From positions 147,464-211,463 of the forward strand of contig QKCJ01000049.1 in the NCBI GenBank assembly GCA_003245715.1: a stretch of 64,000 bases of DNA, written 5' to 3'. Every line of letters begins with the position of its first letter. The stretch's first letter is position 1. Positions 55,344 to 64,000 of this stretch are shown piece by piece. Under the pieces are notes generated by a model. That model saw only the letters and a list, made by a program, of their open reading frames with translations, was not told the origin of the DNA and made no database searches. Source of the stretch: a bacterium. Lineage in GTDB: Bacteria > Planctomycetota > SZUA-567. A program made the translations under genes and the position numbers.

Positions 55344-56309
55344 TTATTCAGCTAGCCATCTGGCCGCGTCAATTGCATGGTAGGTTATAATCAAATCTGC
55401 GCCTGCACGTTTCAATGATGTCAGGTTCTCAAGTACAATACTCTTCTCATCAAGCCAGCCACGCTCAGCCGCAGCCTTGACCATCGAATACTCTCCGCTG
55501 ACATTGTAGCAGACCAGTGGCAGGCGGCTCTCCTGACGAACTGAGCTTATTACATCCATAAAGGCGAGTGCCGGTTTTACCATCAGCATGTCCGCACCTT
55601 CAGCTTCATCAATTAGTGATTCACGCACAGCTTCACGGATATTAGCCGGGTTCTGCTGATAGCTTTTGCGGTCACCAAAACCTGGCGCACTTGCTGCCGC
55701 TTCACGAAACGGCCCGTAATAAGCCGAAGCGAATTTTGTACTGTAGGAAATAATTCCGGTCGTTTCCAGATTGTTATTATCAAGCAGCTCTCTGATCGCT
55801 TTAACCCGGCCGTCCATCATGTCTGAAGGAGCGACAAAATCCGCTCCGGCCTGTGCTTGTGATAATGCAGCCTTTGCCAGAAGCGGCAAGGTCTTATCGT
55901 TATCAACCTCAATTCCGGCAAGTACTCCGCAATGTCCGTGGGAGGTGTAGGGGCATAAACAGAGGTCGGTAATAACGCAAAGCTGGGGATACTTTTCTTT
56001 GATGAATCTTACCGCGCGCTGCGCAGAACCGTTTTTACTCCACGCTTCAGAGCCGCATTCATCTTTATTCTCAGCAAGTCCGAAAATTAATACAGCCGGA
56101 ATATTTGCACTTGTTATCTGCTCAAGAATCTCCGGTAAACGGTCAACACTCCAGCGGTACTGCCCCGGCATTGAAGAGATCTCATCTTTCTGGTTTTCTC
56201 CCGGTAAGATAAACAGTGGCATTATAAGATAGTCGGTAGTGAGAATTGTTTCCTGCAGCATCCGGCGGATAGTCGGGCTTTTGCGAAGGCGGCGCATACG
56301 GGTATTCAT
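55344..56309 (-). CDS. hemB: Delta-aminolevulinic acid dehydratase (porphobilinogen synthase)
   Basis: It joins two aminolevulinates to porphobilinogen for haem, sirohaem and cobalamin. The metal-binding DLCLCPYTSHGHCG segment has three Cys (zinc type), and the two Schiff-base Lys are in YSTKFASAYYGPFR and MLMVKPALAF. 321 residues. It overlaps the upstream glycosyltransferase gene by four bases. Confidence 0.96.
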   Translation of the reverse strand: MNTRMRRLRKSPTIRRMLQETILTTDYLIMPLFILPGENQKDEISSMPGQYRWSVDRLPEILEQITSANIPAVLIFGLAENKDECGSEAWSKNGSAQRAVRFIKEKYPQLCVITDLCLCPYTSHGHCGVLAGIEVDNDKTLPLLAKAALSQAQAGADFVAPSDMMDGRVKAIRELLDNNNLETTGIISYSTKFASAYYGPFREAAASAPGFGDRKSYQQNPANIREAVRESLIDEAEGADMLMVKPALAFMDVISSVRQESRLPLVCYNVSGEYSMVKAAAERGWLDEKSIVLENLTSLKRAGADLIITYHAIDAARWLAE

Positions 56310-57481
56310 TTTCCTGCTCCATTATTTTTAGCAAGACCTTCACGGTAAATCTGCAGGAGGTCTTCATTCATTGTCCGGTAATCAAATTTTCTGCGGCAAA
56401 ACTCCCTGCCGTTTTGAGAATAAATTTTGGCCTTTGCTGGGTCATTGAGCGCCTCGGTAATTGCTTGCTGCAAGGCGTTGATATCTTCCGGCGGTATCAG
56501 CCAGCCGGTTTGATTGTTGATGACAATTTCTTTTGCCCCGTCAATGTCAAAAGAAATGACCGGCTTGCCGGCAAGCAGCGCCTGCGGTAGAACCCGGGCA
56601 AGCCCTTCACGCATTGAACAGTGAACAAGCAGATCCATTGCGCTCACTGCTTCCGGCACTTGCTCAGGGTGCAGCAAGCCTGTCCAGACGATCCGCCCCG
56701 AAAGACCTAAGTGATTAGCCTTTCTCTCGAGGCGGGCGCGCCAGATACCGTCACCGACAAACATCAGACGCACATTCGGAAACTGATCTTTTATCCGGGC
56801 AAACGCCTCCAGCAGATAGTCATGCCCCTTAAGCTCGAATAACCTTGCGACCTTGCCAATAATAATTTCGCTGCTTTTTATGTTGTGGCTGTTTCTGAAC
56901 TGCTGCCGGTAGTCATGGTCGGGATTGAGAAAGATATCGGTTTTCATGCCGCTGTATACGGTGCAGAACATTTCCGATTTGCCGATACCGGCGGCTAGAG
57001 CCTTTTCAGTCATGGTGTCGCAGACAGAGATTATCCGGTGGCAATATCTGGCGGCGAGACGTTCTGCGATAATATAAAGCGCGTTTATGAATCTGCCCTG
57101 ATAAGGATGAAAGGGCAGGCCATGGATGGTATGGCAGATAAAAGGAACTTTCTCATGGCTCGCGGCAAGGCGGCCGATAATTCCTGCTTTGCTTGAATGG
57201 GTATGTACAACATCAGGTTTGAAATTTCGGATTGCCTTGCGCAGTGCCCGGTAGGCTCTCACATCAAGCGCTGGATCAACGGCCCGGACAAGCTCAGGAA
57301 TTTCAACAAAATCAATACCCGCATCTTTGGCGTCCGGGATAAGTGTTCCTTCCGGGCCAAGCGTTGGACCGGTTATCAGCAGCAGTTGATGTCCCTGAGC
57401 CTGTTGGCCGATTACAGAAAGGAGGGTGTTCTCCTGCGCGCCGCCCCGGATCATCCTGGTTATGATGTGTGCTATTTTCAT
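56306..57481 (-). CDS. Family GT4 glycosyltransferase
   Basis: A GT-B retaining transferase acting on lipid-linked sugars or polysaccharide at the inner membrane. The N domain has IITRMIRGGAQENTLL and VVHTHSSKAGIIGRLAA; the C domain has GKVARLFELKGHDYLLEAF, VGDG and SMREGLARVLPQALLAG, where the last residue of the usual E-x7-E motif is Gln. 391 residues. No other polysaccharide gene is near; coupling to hemB is unexplained. Confidence 0.87.
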   Translation of the reverse strand: MKIAHIITRMIRGGAQENTLLSVIGQQAQGHQLLLITGPTLGPEGTLIPDAKDAGIDFVEIPELVRAVDPALDVRAYRALRKAIRNFKPDVVHTHSSKAGIIGRLAASHEKVPFICHTIHGLPFHPYQGRFINALYIIAERLAARYCHRIISVCDTMTEKALAAGIGKSEMFCTVYSGMKTDIFLNPDHDYRQQFRNSHNIKSSEIIIGKVARLFELKGHDYLLEAFARIKDQFPNVRLMFVGDGIWRARLERKANHLGLSGRIVWTGLLHPEQVPEAVSAMDLLVHCSMREGLARVLPQALLAGKPVISFDIDGAKEIVINNQTGWLIPPEDINALQQAITEALNDPAKAKIYSQNGREFCRRKFDYRTMNEDLLQIYREGLAKNNGAGK

Positions 57482-57576
57482 GGTTTTTCCACTTGGAGGG
57501 CGTTCACAATTAACAGACGCACTCTAGTTACGTACTCCATTATTCTATATAAATAACCGATATGTGGCAACAGTAT

Positions 57577-57608
57577 AAAAGCTCTACCTTTTTCAGGGCA
57601 GAGCTTTT
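57577..57608 (-). terminator. Terminator after the GlsB/YeaQ gene
   Basis: AAAAGCTCT (57577-57585) pairs with AGAGCTTTT (57600-57608). On the minus strand it follows the stop at 57655 and ends in TTTT-ATA. Confidence 0.65.
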
Positions 57609-57654
57609 TTCCGAATTTTTAATTTTTTTCAGGTGTCAGGCCTTTGTCGGCAGG

Positions 57655-57897
57655 TTAGGCTTTTTTGATAAGCCGCACCGCCGCGATAATCAGTACCGCT
57701 CCTACAACGCAGACGACAATTTGACCAATCATTCCGCCAGCCGTCACGCCAAACCAGCCAAGTACGCTCGAACCGACAATACCACCGACAATGCCAAGGA
57801 TTATGTCCGCAAGCAGGCCGTAACCACCACCTTTCATGATTACCCCGGCAAGCCATCCTGAAAAAGCGCCAATCAAAAGAAAAATTATAATATTCAT
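57655..57897 (-). CDS. GlsB/YeaQ/YmgE family small membrane protein
   Basis: An 80-residue protein with three Gly-rich membrane helices (LIGAFSGWLAGVIMKGGG, IILGIVGGIVGSSVLGWFG). The family is often stress-induced; its molecular function is unknown. The ATG at 57897 has AGGGA upstream; the frame stays open to 57933. Confidence 0.88.
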   Translation of the reverse strand: MNIIIFLLIGAFSGWLAGVIMKGGGYGLLADIILGIVGGIVGSSVLGWFGVTAGGMIGQIVVCVVGAVLIIAAVRLIKKA

Positions 57898-58158
57898 GTT
57901 GTTCCCTTTTTGATGAGTAATTATAAATACCACTAACGAATAATACTGCCCTTATCTAATATTATAGAGGTTTTTACCGGTTTCCTCAAATATTATATGA
58001 GCATAGATTCAAATAGTTGCATCCGCTTGCCAATGAAGTTTTTATCTGATTTTCAGCCCGGAAAAATTTCCGGTTAAAGTTAAGAAAAAAAACTGGACTA
58101 AGCTTGAAAAATACACGATACTATTGATACAGAAAGCGGCCCAACAATTGGTCGCGCA

Positions 58159-58192
58159 AAAGCCCCCTTCAATTGGGGCTTTCTTTTTTTTT
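58159..58192 (+). terminator. Orphan terminator
   Basis: An 8-bp stem AAAGCCCC (58159-58166) pairs with GGGGCTTT (58175-58182), followed by C and nine T. No gene precedes it on the plus strand. Confidence 0.8.
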
Positions 58193-58257
58193 ATAGATAT
58201 GCGTTTTCTGCAAATATGCTGCGCGATATTTTCTTTAAAATAACATCAATAAAATAA

Positions 58258-58291
58258 AAAGAGGGAAGAGCATTGACGCTCTTCCCTCTTT
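58258..58291 (-). terminator. Terminator after the Cys-rich lipoprotein gene
   Basis: A 14-bp perfect stem (58258-58271 with 58278-58291) around ATTGAC; on the minus strand it is followed by TTTATTTTATT, 28 bases after the stop at 58320. Confidence 0.88.
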
Positions 58292-58319
58292 CTTTTCCCA
58301 TCGCATTGTATAGCGTTAA

Positions 58320-58985
58320 TTATTTCCAGCGGATGAAAAGCATTTCATCGCTTTTCTTGCCCATCAGCTTGATCTGTTGCTTGATGTCGCTTACTTCCAG
58401 TTCACTTGGCAGGCGTGACTCCATTCCTTCCGGTGGGGTGACAAGTGGAAACTCGGTTGAGTAGACTGCGACTGTTCCTTTAGTTGTGCTGACCTTCTCT
58501 GCGACCTGACTCATGTCCATAGCCACTTCGGTAAATTTAATTTCCGGATTGAATTTCTGGTCTGCTTCAATCAGGATATATTTTACCCCGGCAGGAGTGT
58601 CAAAGGCAGTAAAGAGAAAACCGGTGCGTGCATCTGAAACAATCATCTCAGGTTTGCCTTCACAGGCTGGCGGACAGGTGCTGTTTGCGTCAATTGTTCT
58701 TTCAACCGGACATTCGATTGCCGGGAGTCCGTACTTCGGGCTTACAGGAACCATTCCGAGCTTTTTGGCGCAGGCATAACCTTTGAAGAAGTACTGCTCA
58801 CGTTCCTTGGCAGAGCAGGTGCCATCTGCGCAGGGGTCGGGAGTGTTGATGAAGTCCATGCAGTCGCACATACTGGCGCTTACGAATTTGCCGCAGGAAT
58901 TACATTCCTTCTTGCTGCAGTTACAGCCCGTAAGCATCAGCCCAAGAACTGCGAAAATGGCAACGGTAAATATTTTATGGCTCAT
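58320..58985 (-). CDS. Cysteine-rich lipoprotein
   Basis: A 221-residue protein with signal peptide and lipobox LTGC. The first ~95 mature residues hold 12 Cys including the lipidated one (CNCSKKECNSCGK, MCDCMDF, DPCADGTC, then four more), implying disulfides or metal binding; the C-terminal half has none. The ATG at 58985 has AAGGAGAG upstream; the frame runs further to 59054 without a site. No family is recognised. Confidence 0.75.
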   Translation of the reverse strand: MSHKIFTVAIFAVLGLMLTGCNCSKKECNSCGKFVSASMCDCMDFINTPDPCADGTCSAKEREQYFFKGYACAKKLGMVPVSPKYGLPAIECPVERTIDANSTCPPACEGKPEMIVSDARTGFLFTAFDTPAGVKYILIEADQKFNPEIKFTEVAMDMSQVAEKVSTTKGTVAVYSTEFPLVTPPEGMESRLPSELEVSDIKQQIKLMGKKSDEMLFIRWK

Positions 58986-59378
58986 CTCTATTCTCTCCTT
59001 GTAAATGTTATTATGTTCCCCGGCATTGATTTTTTCCCCTGCCGGAAGTGACAATAATCTTTTTCCAGTCCTATAACGACCATTTCACAAGTAAAATTCA
59101 ACTTTTTCTGAATATATTTGTAATAAAATTTCGTCGGCTGCGGACTTATAACTCCTTTGTCGAAGGTGTGTAATATAATTTTAAATTGAGGTATAAGTTT
59201 ATCTGCGCGTGAAACATGGATGAATTTGATAGTTAATGATGTAAATTCTGTGGGATATTGTTTGGCAAGTGTTAGAAGTATTTAAAATCACTTGCATTTA
59301 CCATTGTCTCTACCTATGATAATATCCGGTAAAGGTTGATTTTAACACCTGAGATATAACGCAAAAGGGGAAATGTCA
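58986..59378. other. 393-base divergent intergenic region
   Basis: AT-rich, no gene. It holds a promoter candidate for the transglutaminase-like gene at 59292-59320. Nothing else stands out. Confidence 0.5.
59292..59320 (+). promoter_or_regulatory. Candidate sigma-70 promoter of the transglutaminase-like gene
   Basis: TTGCAT (59292-59297), 17 bases, TATGAT (59315-59320), about 60 bases before the start codon. Confidence 0.5.
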
Positions 59379-61403
59379 ATGAAGTTCAAGCTAATGTTTC
59401 TTTGCGCTGCATTATTTTTGGCGGGTTGCGAGACCTTTGAGAGTAATAATGGTCTGGTTTCCGGGTCACGCAATCTGATTGACCGGGCGACTCCGACGGA
59501 TGGGGCGCGTGCCAGGCGTGCGGGATTTAAGGCTGGAGAACCGGTATATTTTGTTACCGAGATTGACGGACGGCGCAGCAGCACCGGTACACGTACCCGC
59601 AAGTTGACCTCTTTCCGCAATCAGGAGGCGGATCTTCTTGAAGTGCAGCAGACCTTTGAGCTTGTTTCACGGGATGGAGCCAGGATTGCTCAGGATATTT
59701 CAAAAAAGGTTATTACTGCCAGAGATACCGGTACAGCCCTCTACAGCTCTGAGGTTGTAACCAGAAATAATTCACGCCGCCAGACGAGTATCACTATCGT
59801 AGGCAGTGAAGCCAAGGTGCGGGTTGTTGATAATGGGCAGGAAGAAGACTACAGCATTAAAGTTCCTGATGGGGTTTTGTTTGGCGTAAACCCGCAATGG
59901 ATTCTTGCCAAAAGTCCTGATCTTGGCAGTACCTTTACTGTAAATGTCATTGACCTGTCTGCCAAGGCGGTTGCTACTGAAAATGTCAGTGTCCGTAATT
60001 TTGCCGAAGAGGATGTGCTTGGCGTGAAGCTTGGTGTATGGGAGGTTGAGATTCGCCGCCCCGGCTTCAAACCTACAAGAATGGCCTTTACTTCTACTGG
60101 TGATGTTGTGCGGATGCAGGCGGACAACCTTGTGAGTTATGTCGTAACCAAGGGTGTGGCGGATCGTGATGAAGCTAAGATGGAGGTTATTAACTCTGTA
60201 CCGGTCAGCTTCCCTCTGCCGGCGTGGGATAATTTTGATATTATTGAAGGACGTCCTGTTCCGTTTGACCGCTGGAGCAAATATCTGCGTGATACAGAGT
60301 ACCAGCAGATCAAGGGCTCGGATCTGCTCCTTAACCGTTTTGCTCCCCGGGTTGGCCCTGCCAACTTCCCATTGTCTACACCTCCGGCTATGTCTGCATT
60401 TCTGCAGCGTTCTGAGGGGATTACCCCTGATGATGGTGAAATCGCGGATCTGGCTCGTGATATCATTGCCAGCGAGAAGAATGTGCTTAAGGGGATCGCG
60501 CTTTTGGCCGGCTGGGTTTACCAGAATATCGCCTTTGAACGCGGGCAGGGAAGTAATAAGAACGCCCTTGATACCCTCCGCAAGCGCACCGGTGACCAGC
60601 TTGCCCACGCTGATCTTTTTGCCAGTCTGGCACGGTCATTGGGAATTCCAACCCGCCATTGCTCCGGTCTTCTGGTGCAACGTGATAAAGCTTATTTCCA
60701 TGCGTGGATTGAAGCGTGGATTGATGGTGTCTGGGTACCCGTTGATACGACGGTCAACCGTGTCGGTCTTCCGGCAGGATATATCCTGATGACCCGTGGT
60801 ACTGGCCTTGGTGCTCCGTCTGATCCGTTTGCCTGGTTGCTGCGCGAAGGTGGCCTGTCGCTTAACGTGGTCTCCGCCACCAAAATTCACACCGTGCCGG
60901 GAAGTGGCAAGACAGAAAAATTCACTCTTTATCCGGGACAGAAGAAAACCTATGTTGCTGTTGCCGGTGACTGGCTGGCCAATATCTACTGGGGCTTTTC
61001 TATTGTGAAGCCTGACAAGCCTATCGAATGGGGCGGAAAAATCCAGCTCAATGCAGTGACAATAAACAGCCCCGGCAATGAAGCGACTGTAAAGGTTGAG
61101 GCGCTCAACAAGGTTCTGCCCTGTACTGAGAGCCAGCTTGATATGGTTGTCAGCAGCCTTGAACGTTCGCTTAAGGGCTTTCGCAAGATCAATCAGGGGC
61201 GGGTATTATTTGGCAAACGCCGCGATAATGCGCTCTTCCTTGATTTCTCTGTAGCGCTTGATAATGGCGCACGCCGCCGCTGTCAGATGTATATTATCCC
61301 CAAGCGTGGCCGCAGTTACCGGGTCACGGCCTGGGCGCCGGCAGAGAAATTTGAAACATGGCTGCTTCCCTTCAAACAGATACTTGATACCGTGTCTCTA
61401 TAG
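59379..61403 (+). CDS. Lipoprotein with transglutaminase-like fold lacking the catalytic Cys
   Basis: The signal peptide ends in LAGC. Residues ~45-300 are beta-rich. Residues ~360-475 are a transglutaminase core: GDQLAHADLFASLARSLGIPTR, with Gln407 where the catalytic Cys should be, followed by His441 (YFHAWIEAW) and Asp456 (PVDTT) at the proper spacing. The C-terminal ~190 residues are unassigned. The ATG at 59379 has AAAGGGG eight bases upstream; the one at 59373 would be too close. 674 residues. Possibly a binding rather than a cross-linking or protease protein. Confidence 0.78.
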   Translation: MKFKLMFLCAALFLAGCETFESNNGLVSGSRNLIDRATPTDGARARRAGFKAGEPVYFVTEIDGRRSSTGTRTRKLTSFRNQEADLLEVQQTFELVSRDGARIAQDISKKVITARDTGTALYSSEVVTRNNSRRQTSITIVGSEAKVRVVDNGQEEDYSIKVPDGVLFGVNPQWILAKSPDLGSTFTVNVIDLSAKAVATENVSVRNFAEEDVLGVKLGVWEVEIRRPGFKPTRMAFTSTGDVVRMQADNLVSYVVTKGVADRDEAKMEVINSVPVSFPLPAWDNFDIIEGRPVPFDRWSKYLRDTEYQQIKGSDLLLNRFAPRVGPANFPLSTPPAMSAFLQRSEGITPDDGEIADLARDIIASEKNVLKGIALLAGWVYQNIAFERGQGSNKNALDTLRKRTGDQLAHADLFASLARSLGIPTRHCSGLLVQRDKAYFHAWIEAWIDGVWVPVDTTVNRVGLPAGYILMTRGTGLGAPSDPFAWLLREGGLSLNVVSATKIHTVPGSGKTEKFTLYPGQKKTYVAVAGDWLANIYWGFSIVKPDKPIEWGGKIQLNAVTINSPGNEATVKVEALNKVLPCTESQLDMVVSSLERSLKGFRKINQGRVLFGKRRDNALFLDFSVALDNGARRRCQMYIIPKRGRSYRVTAWAPAEKFETWLLPFKQILDTVSL

Positions 61404-61423
61404 TCTTGATTTTATCGTTAATG

Positions 61424-61455
61424 AAAAAGCAACCTCTTGTGGGTTGCTTTTTTTT
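61424..61455 (+). terminator. Terminator after the transglutaminase-like gene
   Basis: An 11-bp stem AAAAAGCAACC with its complement, 7-base loop, running into eight T. Confidence 0.85.
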
Positions 61456-61498
61456 GTTGGAGTATCTGAGGAAATCCGGGGCTGGCTATTTGCCGAGT

Positions 61499-62362
61499 CT
61501 AAAAGACAAGCCTTGCACACATGCCAAGAGGCAGGCTGTTTCCTTCAGAGCTGTTTATCTGCAGCGAAAAATAATCTGCGCTACCTGGCTTGGTATTGCG
61601 CAGTTTCGGGATGAGCATTTTTTCTACAGCGTCTCTCAGATCATTTTTATTCCACCCCTCAGGATGGCAGCTCAGCAGCACAAATAAAGGTTTGTCACTT
61701 AAAAGCGCAGCTGTCATATCAAGCAATTCAGGCAGATTTTTCTCCAGTTTCCAGATATTTTTGCCAAGGCGGCCAAAGGCTGGCGGATCAAGAATTATCC
61801 CGTCATAAAAAATGCCGCGCTTGATCTCACGCTGCATGAATTTTACCGCGTCATCCACGATCCAGCGGATACGGTCGCCGGCAATACCGCTTGCTCCGGC
61901 ATTATCCCGTGCGCGGTTAACTGCGCTCTTTGCCGCGTCAAGATGGCATACATTTGCTCCGGCCAGCGCCGCTGCGAGTGTTGAGCCTCCGGTGTGCGCG
62001 AAAGTATTTAGTACCCTGATCTCATTGTCTGTGTTAACGGCAGTGCTGATAATCTCTTTGAGCCACCGCCAGTTTTCCTGCTGCTCGGGAAAAACACCAA
62101 CCTGGCTCTGGCTTGAGGTCTCAAGGCAGAATACGCTGTTATCAATAAATAACTGCCAGTCCGAGGGCGTGCTGCCTTGCCATGTTTTATTATCCCGGTC
62201 ATAACGCAACGTGGCTTTCTGCCAGATATCCGTGGAAAGTTTCTTCGGCCATAATGCCATCGGGGCAGGGCGGTCGGTGATTACTCCGGCAAAATCCTCA
62301 AGCCTTCTGCCCCCGCCACAATCAATTAACCGGTAATTGTTTTCAAATTCTGTTTTGCTCAT
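61499..62362 (-). CDS. RlmI-like SAM-dependent methyltransferase
   Basis: A class-I methyltransferase of the type that methylates 23S rRNA cytosines. SAM-site segment LNTFAHTGGSTLAAALAGA, acidic end VCHLDAAKSAV, and the motif ILDPPAFGR are visible, as is a C-terminal LLSCHP segment. It lacks the N-terminal PUA domain of RlmI (287 rather than ~390 residues), so target and base are uncertain. Probably co-transcribed with the CYTH gene upstream (50-base gap). Confidence 0.82.
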   Translation of the reverse strand: MSKTEFENNYRLIDCGGGRRLEDFAGVITDRPAPMALWPKKLSTDIWQKATLRYDRDNKTWQGSTPSDWQLFIDNSVFCLETSSQSQVGVFPEQQENWRWLKEIISTAVNTDNEIRVLNTFAHTGGSTLAAALAGANVCHLDAAKSAVNRARDNAGASGIAGDRIRWIVDDAVKFMQREIKRGIFYDGIILDPPAFGRLGKNIWKLEKNLPELLDMTAALLSDKPLFVLLSCHPEGWNKNDLRDAVEKMLIPKLRNTKPGSADYFSLQINSSEGNSLPLGMCARLVF

Positions 62363-62412
62363 TTATATCTGTTGTTCTCAAATAGTAAAAATTTATGATT
62401 GCGCTGCCGACG

Positions 62413-62961
62413 CTATAAAAAACGCCAGTCGCAAAAATCCCTGCCCTGCGACAGGCAGTATTCTCGCCAGATCTGGCGGTAGCTGGATTTGGTGTTGTCA
62501 TTTATATCAAGGCCAAGATTATTTATGATCGCTGAAATCTCATCTTCGGAGTCGGCTTCAATCTCAATAAACTGCCCCAATTCCGGCATCGTGTCAATTA
62601 CAATCTCGCAGCGGTCGAGTACCCAGCTCTGGCGGAATTTCTCATAAAACCAGTCTTCCCTGTAACCAAGTGATGTGAAAATGCGGCGGAGATTATCCGC
62701 GTTATCGACTCTGACCTCGGTCTCAATCCGTTTTTTGTAGACACCCTCTCCCTGAGCCAGTGCTTTATGGGTCACTATCCCCCAGCAATTGTCATCAGTT
62801 ACCCGAAGGCGGAGAAGCTGTCCAGATTCAAATAACTCGCCAGCTTTCTCAAAGACCCAGTTCTTTTCATGAACTTTTCCATGGTACTGCGCACCCAGAG
62901 AATCAATATTCTCATCAAGAGGTGCATTCAGGCGGATCTTGCATTCAATTTCGTGTTTCAT
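62413..62961 (-). CDS. CYTH-domain protein (class IV adenylate cyclase/CyaB-like)
   Basis: Residues 4-8 form the E-x-E-x-K signature (MKHEIECKIRL), followed by RLRVTDD, THKALAQGEGVYKKRIETEV, and FIEIEADSEDEI. The fold binds triphosphorylated substrates in a tunnel. It could make cAMP or hydrolyse a triphosphate; 182 residues is typical of CyaB. Confidence 0.85.
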   Translation of the reverse strand: MKHEIECKIRLNAPLDENIDSLGAQYHGKVHEKNWVFEKAGELFESGQLLRLRVTDDNCWGIVTHKALAQGEGVYKKRIETEVRVDNADNLRRIFTSLGYREDWFYEKFRQSWVLDRCEIVIDTMPELGQFIEIEADSEDEISAIINNLGLDINDNTKSSYRQIWREYCLSQGRDFCDWRFL

Positions 62962-63024
62962 CTGTTGGCGGCTCCCAGTACATTATATAATGAGAAAGAC
63001 AAGAGTTATTGACTTCATAGTCGC

Positions 63025-63579
63025 TTACTTGATAAGTTTTGAGATCTCCCGGAAGTTTTCATGGGCAGAATCATCAAGCATTTCAAAAAGCGCGCTCTCG
63101 GTATTGCTTATGGTTATACCCGCACGGCGCATACGCTCAAGGGCATTTGTGATATTTTCCGGATTGCGGCTGGAAACGGCGTCTGCCGCCAGATGAACCT
63201 GATAGCCCAGCACTGATAGATCAAATGCAGTCTGAAGAACACAGACATGTGCCTCAATACCGCAGATTAAAACCTGATGACGGCTGTTTTTCTTGAGTGC
63301 GCTTAGGAAATCTTCATTCCTTGCACAGGAAAAAGATGACTTTTCGATGACCGCAGCATCTGTCAGATGAGCAGAGATCTCCTCAATTGTATTGCCAAGA
63401 CCTTTGGGGTACTGCTCTGTTATTATTGTCGGCAGCTTGAGGATGTTTGCCGCTGCAGCAAGAATACCGGCGTTTTTACAGACTCGTTCCGGATTATTCA
63501 TTGCCGGTAAAAGCTTCTGCTGGATGTCAATGATGACCAGAGTTGTGTCATTTAAACGTAGCAAAGATTCATGCTTCAT
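63025..63579 (-). CDS. Isochorismatase-family hydrolase
   Basis: A cysteine hydrolase fold like YcaC: LVIIDIQQKLLPAM with the catalytic Asp, TEQYPKGLG, and GIEAHVCVLQTAFDL with the catalytic Cys. Substrate unknown (amide or vinyl-ether). The ATG at 63579 has AAAGGA upstream; the frame is open to 63765 without a site. 184 residues. Confidence 0.87.
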   Translation of the reverse strand: MKHESLLRLNDTTLVIIDIQQKLLPAMNNPERVCKNAGILAAAANILKLPTIITEQYPKGLGNTIEEISAHLTDAAVIEKSSFSCARNEDFLSALKKNSRHQVLICGIEAHVCVLQTAFDLSVLGYQVHLAADAVSSRNPENITNALERMRRAGITISNTESALFEMLDDSAHENFREISKLIK

Positions 63580-64000
63580 AATATATCCTTTTATTCTGTG
63601 GAGGTTAATAAAGATATTATATATGTTTTGGCGCGGTGGGCAACCTTCGAAATTGAAGCAAATTTGTAAAATTTTCTTCAACTTTCCGATTAAAGTTGAA
63701 AGATAAAATAAAACGACATTATCTCTAGGGTTAATTATAGTTAGAAGTCTGGAATGATGGTTCAAAGATGGTGTTATTTACCACTTTAACCAGAAAATCA
63801 GAAAAAAACTAGTGAGGTTTGTATGCATTTTAAGTAAATTATTAGGCTGTCATATAGTAATAAAATTTATCTATGACTGTTTTGACCTTTGACTGGTTTT
63901 AGGTATATCGGAGGTTAATTTGCGTTTGGACTAATTTTTGATGAATTAGCAAAGCGCATAGGCCGATTAAAGGATGTCTGTTTGTTCTCTGCCTGCGGGC
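63580..64000. other. 421-base right end without a supported gene
   Basis: AT-rich. No frame of convincing size or with a proper ribosome-binding site starts here on either strand; the ATG at 63974 directly abuts AAAGG and runs off the window. Confidence 0.5.

Larger units (their letters stand above)
57898..58319. other. 422-base region with an orphan terminator and candidate small RNA
   Basis: No protein gene is supported. TGGACT/TACTAT (58093-58123) is a weak promoter, and a small CCAA-CAA-TTGG stem and a terminator (58159-58190) follow, enough for a transcript of ~60-70 bases. A second hairpin (58258-58291) terminates the minus-strand lipoprotein gene. Confidence 0.45.

Noticed and set aside
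63974..64000. Start of a gene running off the right end
   Set aside because: The purine-rich site directly touches the ATG and only nine codons are visible.

Overview
The window is an ordinary chromosomal stretch (no rRNA, tRNA, IS element, prophage or CRISPR array seen) from a Gram-negative, probably anaerobic, nitrogen-fixing bacterium. Outer-membrane lipoproteins, an LptE-like protein, an RND efflux system and MreCD show a diderm rod. The nif set, with two PII-like NifI genes between nifH and nifD, is the type found in anaerobes. The mixture of a DUF4340/Gld-type transporter, a histone-H1-like DksA protein, isolated flagellar genes and a GH130 enzyme suggests the PVC group, perhaps Lentisphaerota. 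That placement is inference from gene content, not from a marker tree.

Left part (1-11 kb): a possibly 5'-truncated hypothetical protein; pdxA with a family-4 uracil-DNA glycosylase; a tightly overlapping rpiB-cmk-mreC-mreD-cbiA operon; a hotdog thioesterase with trmO; and two minus-strand genes for an alpha/beta hydrolase and a SpoIIE-type phosphatase, both with altered active-site motifs. At 11-16 kb a TetR-RND efflux operon is preceded by two 20-bp-spaced operator-like repeats sitting in its promoter. At 16-31 kb are envelope genes (SGNH hydrolase, LptE-like, TolB-like and CsgG-like lipoproteins), a Gld-type permease with its DUF4340 partner, an H1-like/DksA fusion, a TPR lipoprotein, an AsmA-like protein, endonuclease IV, a FlgN-like protein and a shortened MnmE-like GTPase. 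At 31-39 kb are a divergent GH130/LacI pair, a coiled-coil protein, a WalJ-type hydrolase with DUF4416, a hook protein FlgE and an HU-type DNA-binding protein.

Centre (39-55.4 kb): a molybdenum/nitrogen-fixation island. modABC (minus strand) is followed by a NifA-type sigma-54 activator that overlaps a HEPN-like gene. After a strong terminator, an array of TGACAA motifs and a sigma-54 promoter come nifH, nifI1, nifI2, nifD, nifK, nifE, nifN, nifB, a thioredoxin-like ferredoxin and nifV. Together these cover Mo uptake, structural nitrogenase, FeMo-cofactor scaffold and synthesis, homocitrate supply, nitrogen-status control of activity and transcriptional activation. nifU, nifS, nifX and draTG are not in the window. 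The control layer is the most unusual part: a Cys quartet in the activator's sensor domain, the translationally coupled HEPN protein, the repeated TGACAA array, and RNA structures before nifH and between nifH and nifI1.

Right part (55.4-64 kb): hemB with a GT4 glycosyltransferase, a GlsB/YeaQ membrane protein, a Cys-rich lipoprotein, a large transglutaminase-fold lipoprotein lacking the catalytic Cys, an RlmI-like methyltransferase, a CYTH protein and an isochorismatase-family hydrolase. Two terminators without an upstream gene (near 36.28 kb and 58.18 kb) mark candidate small RNAs.
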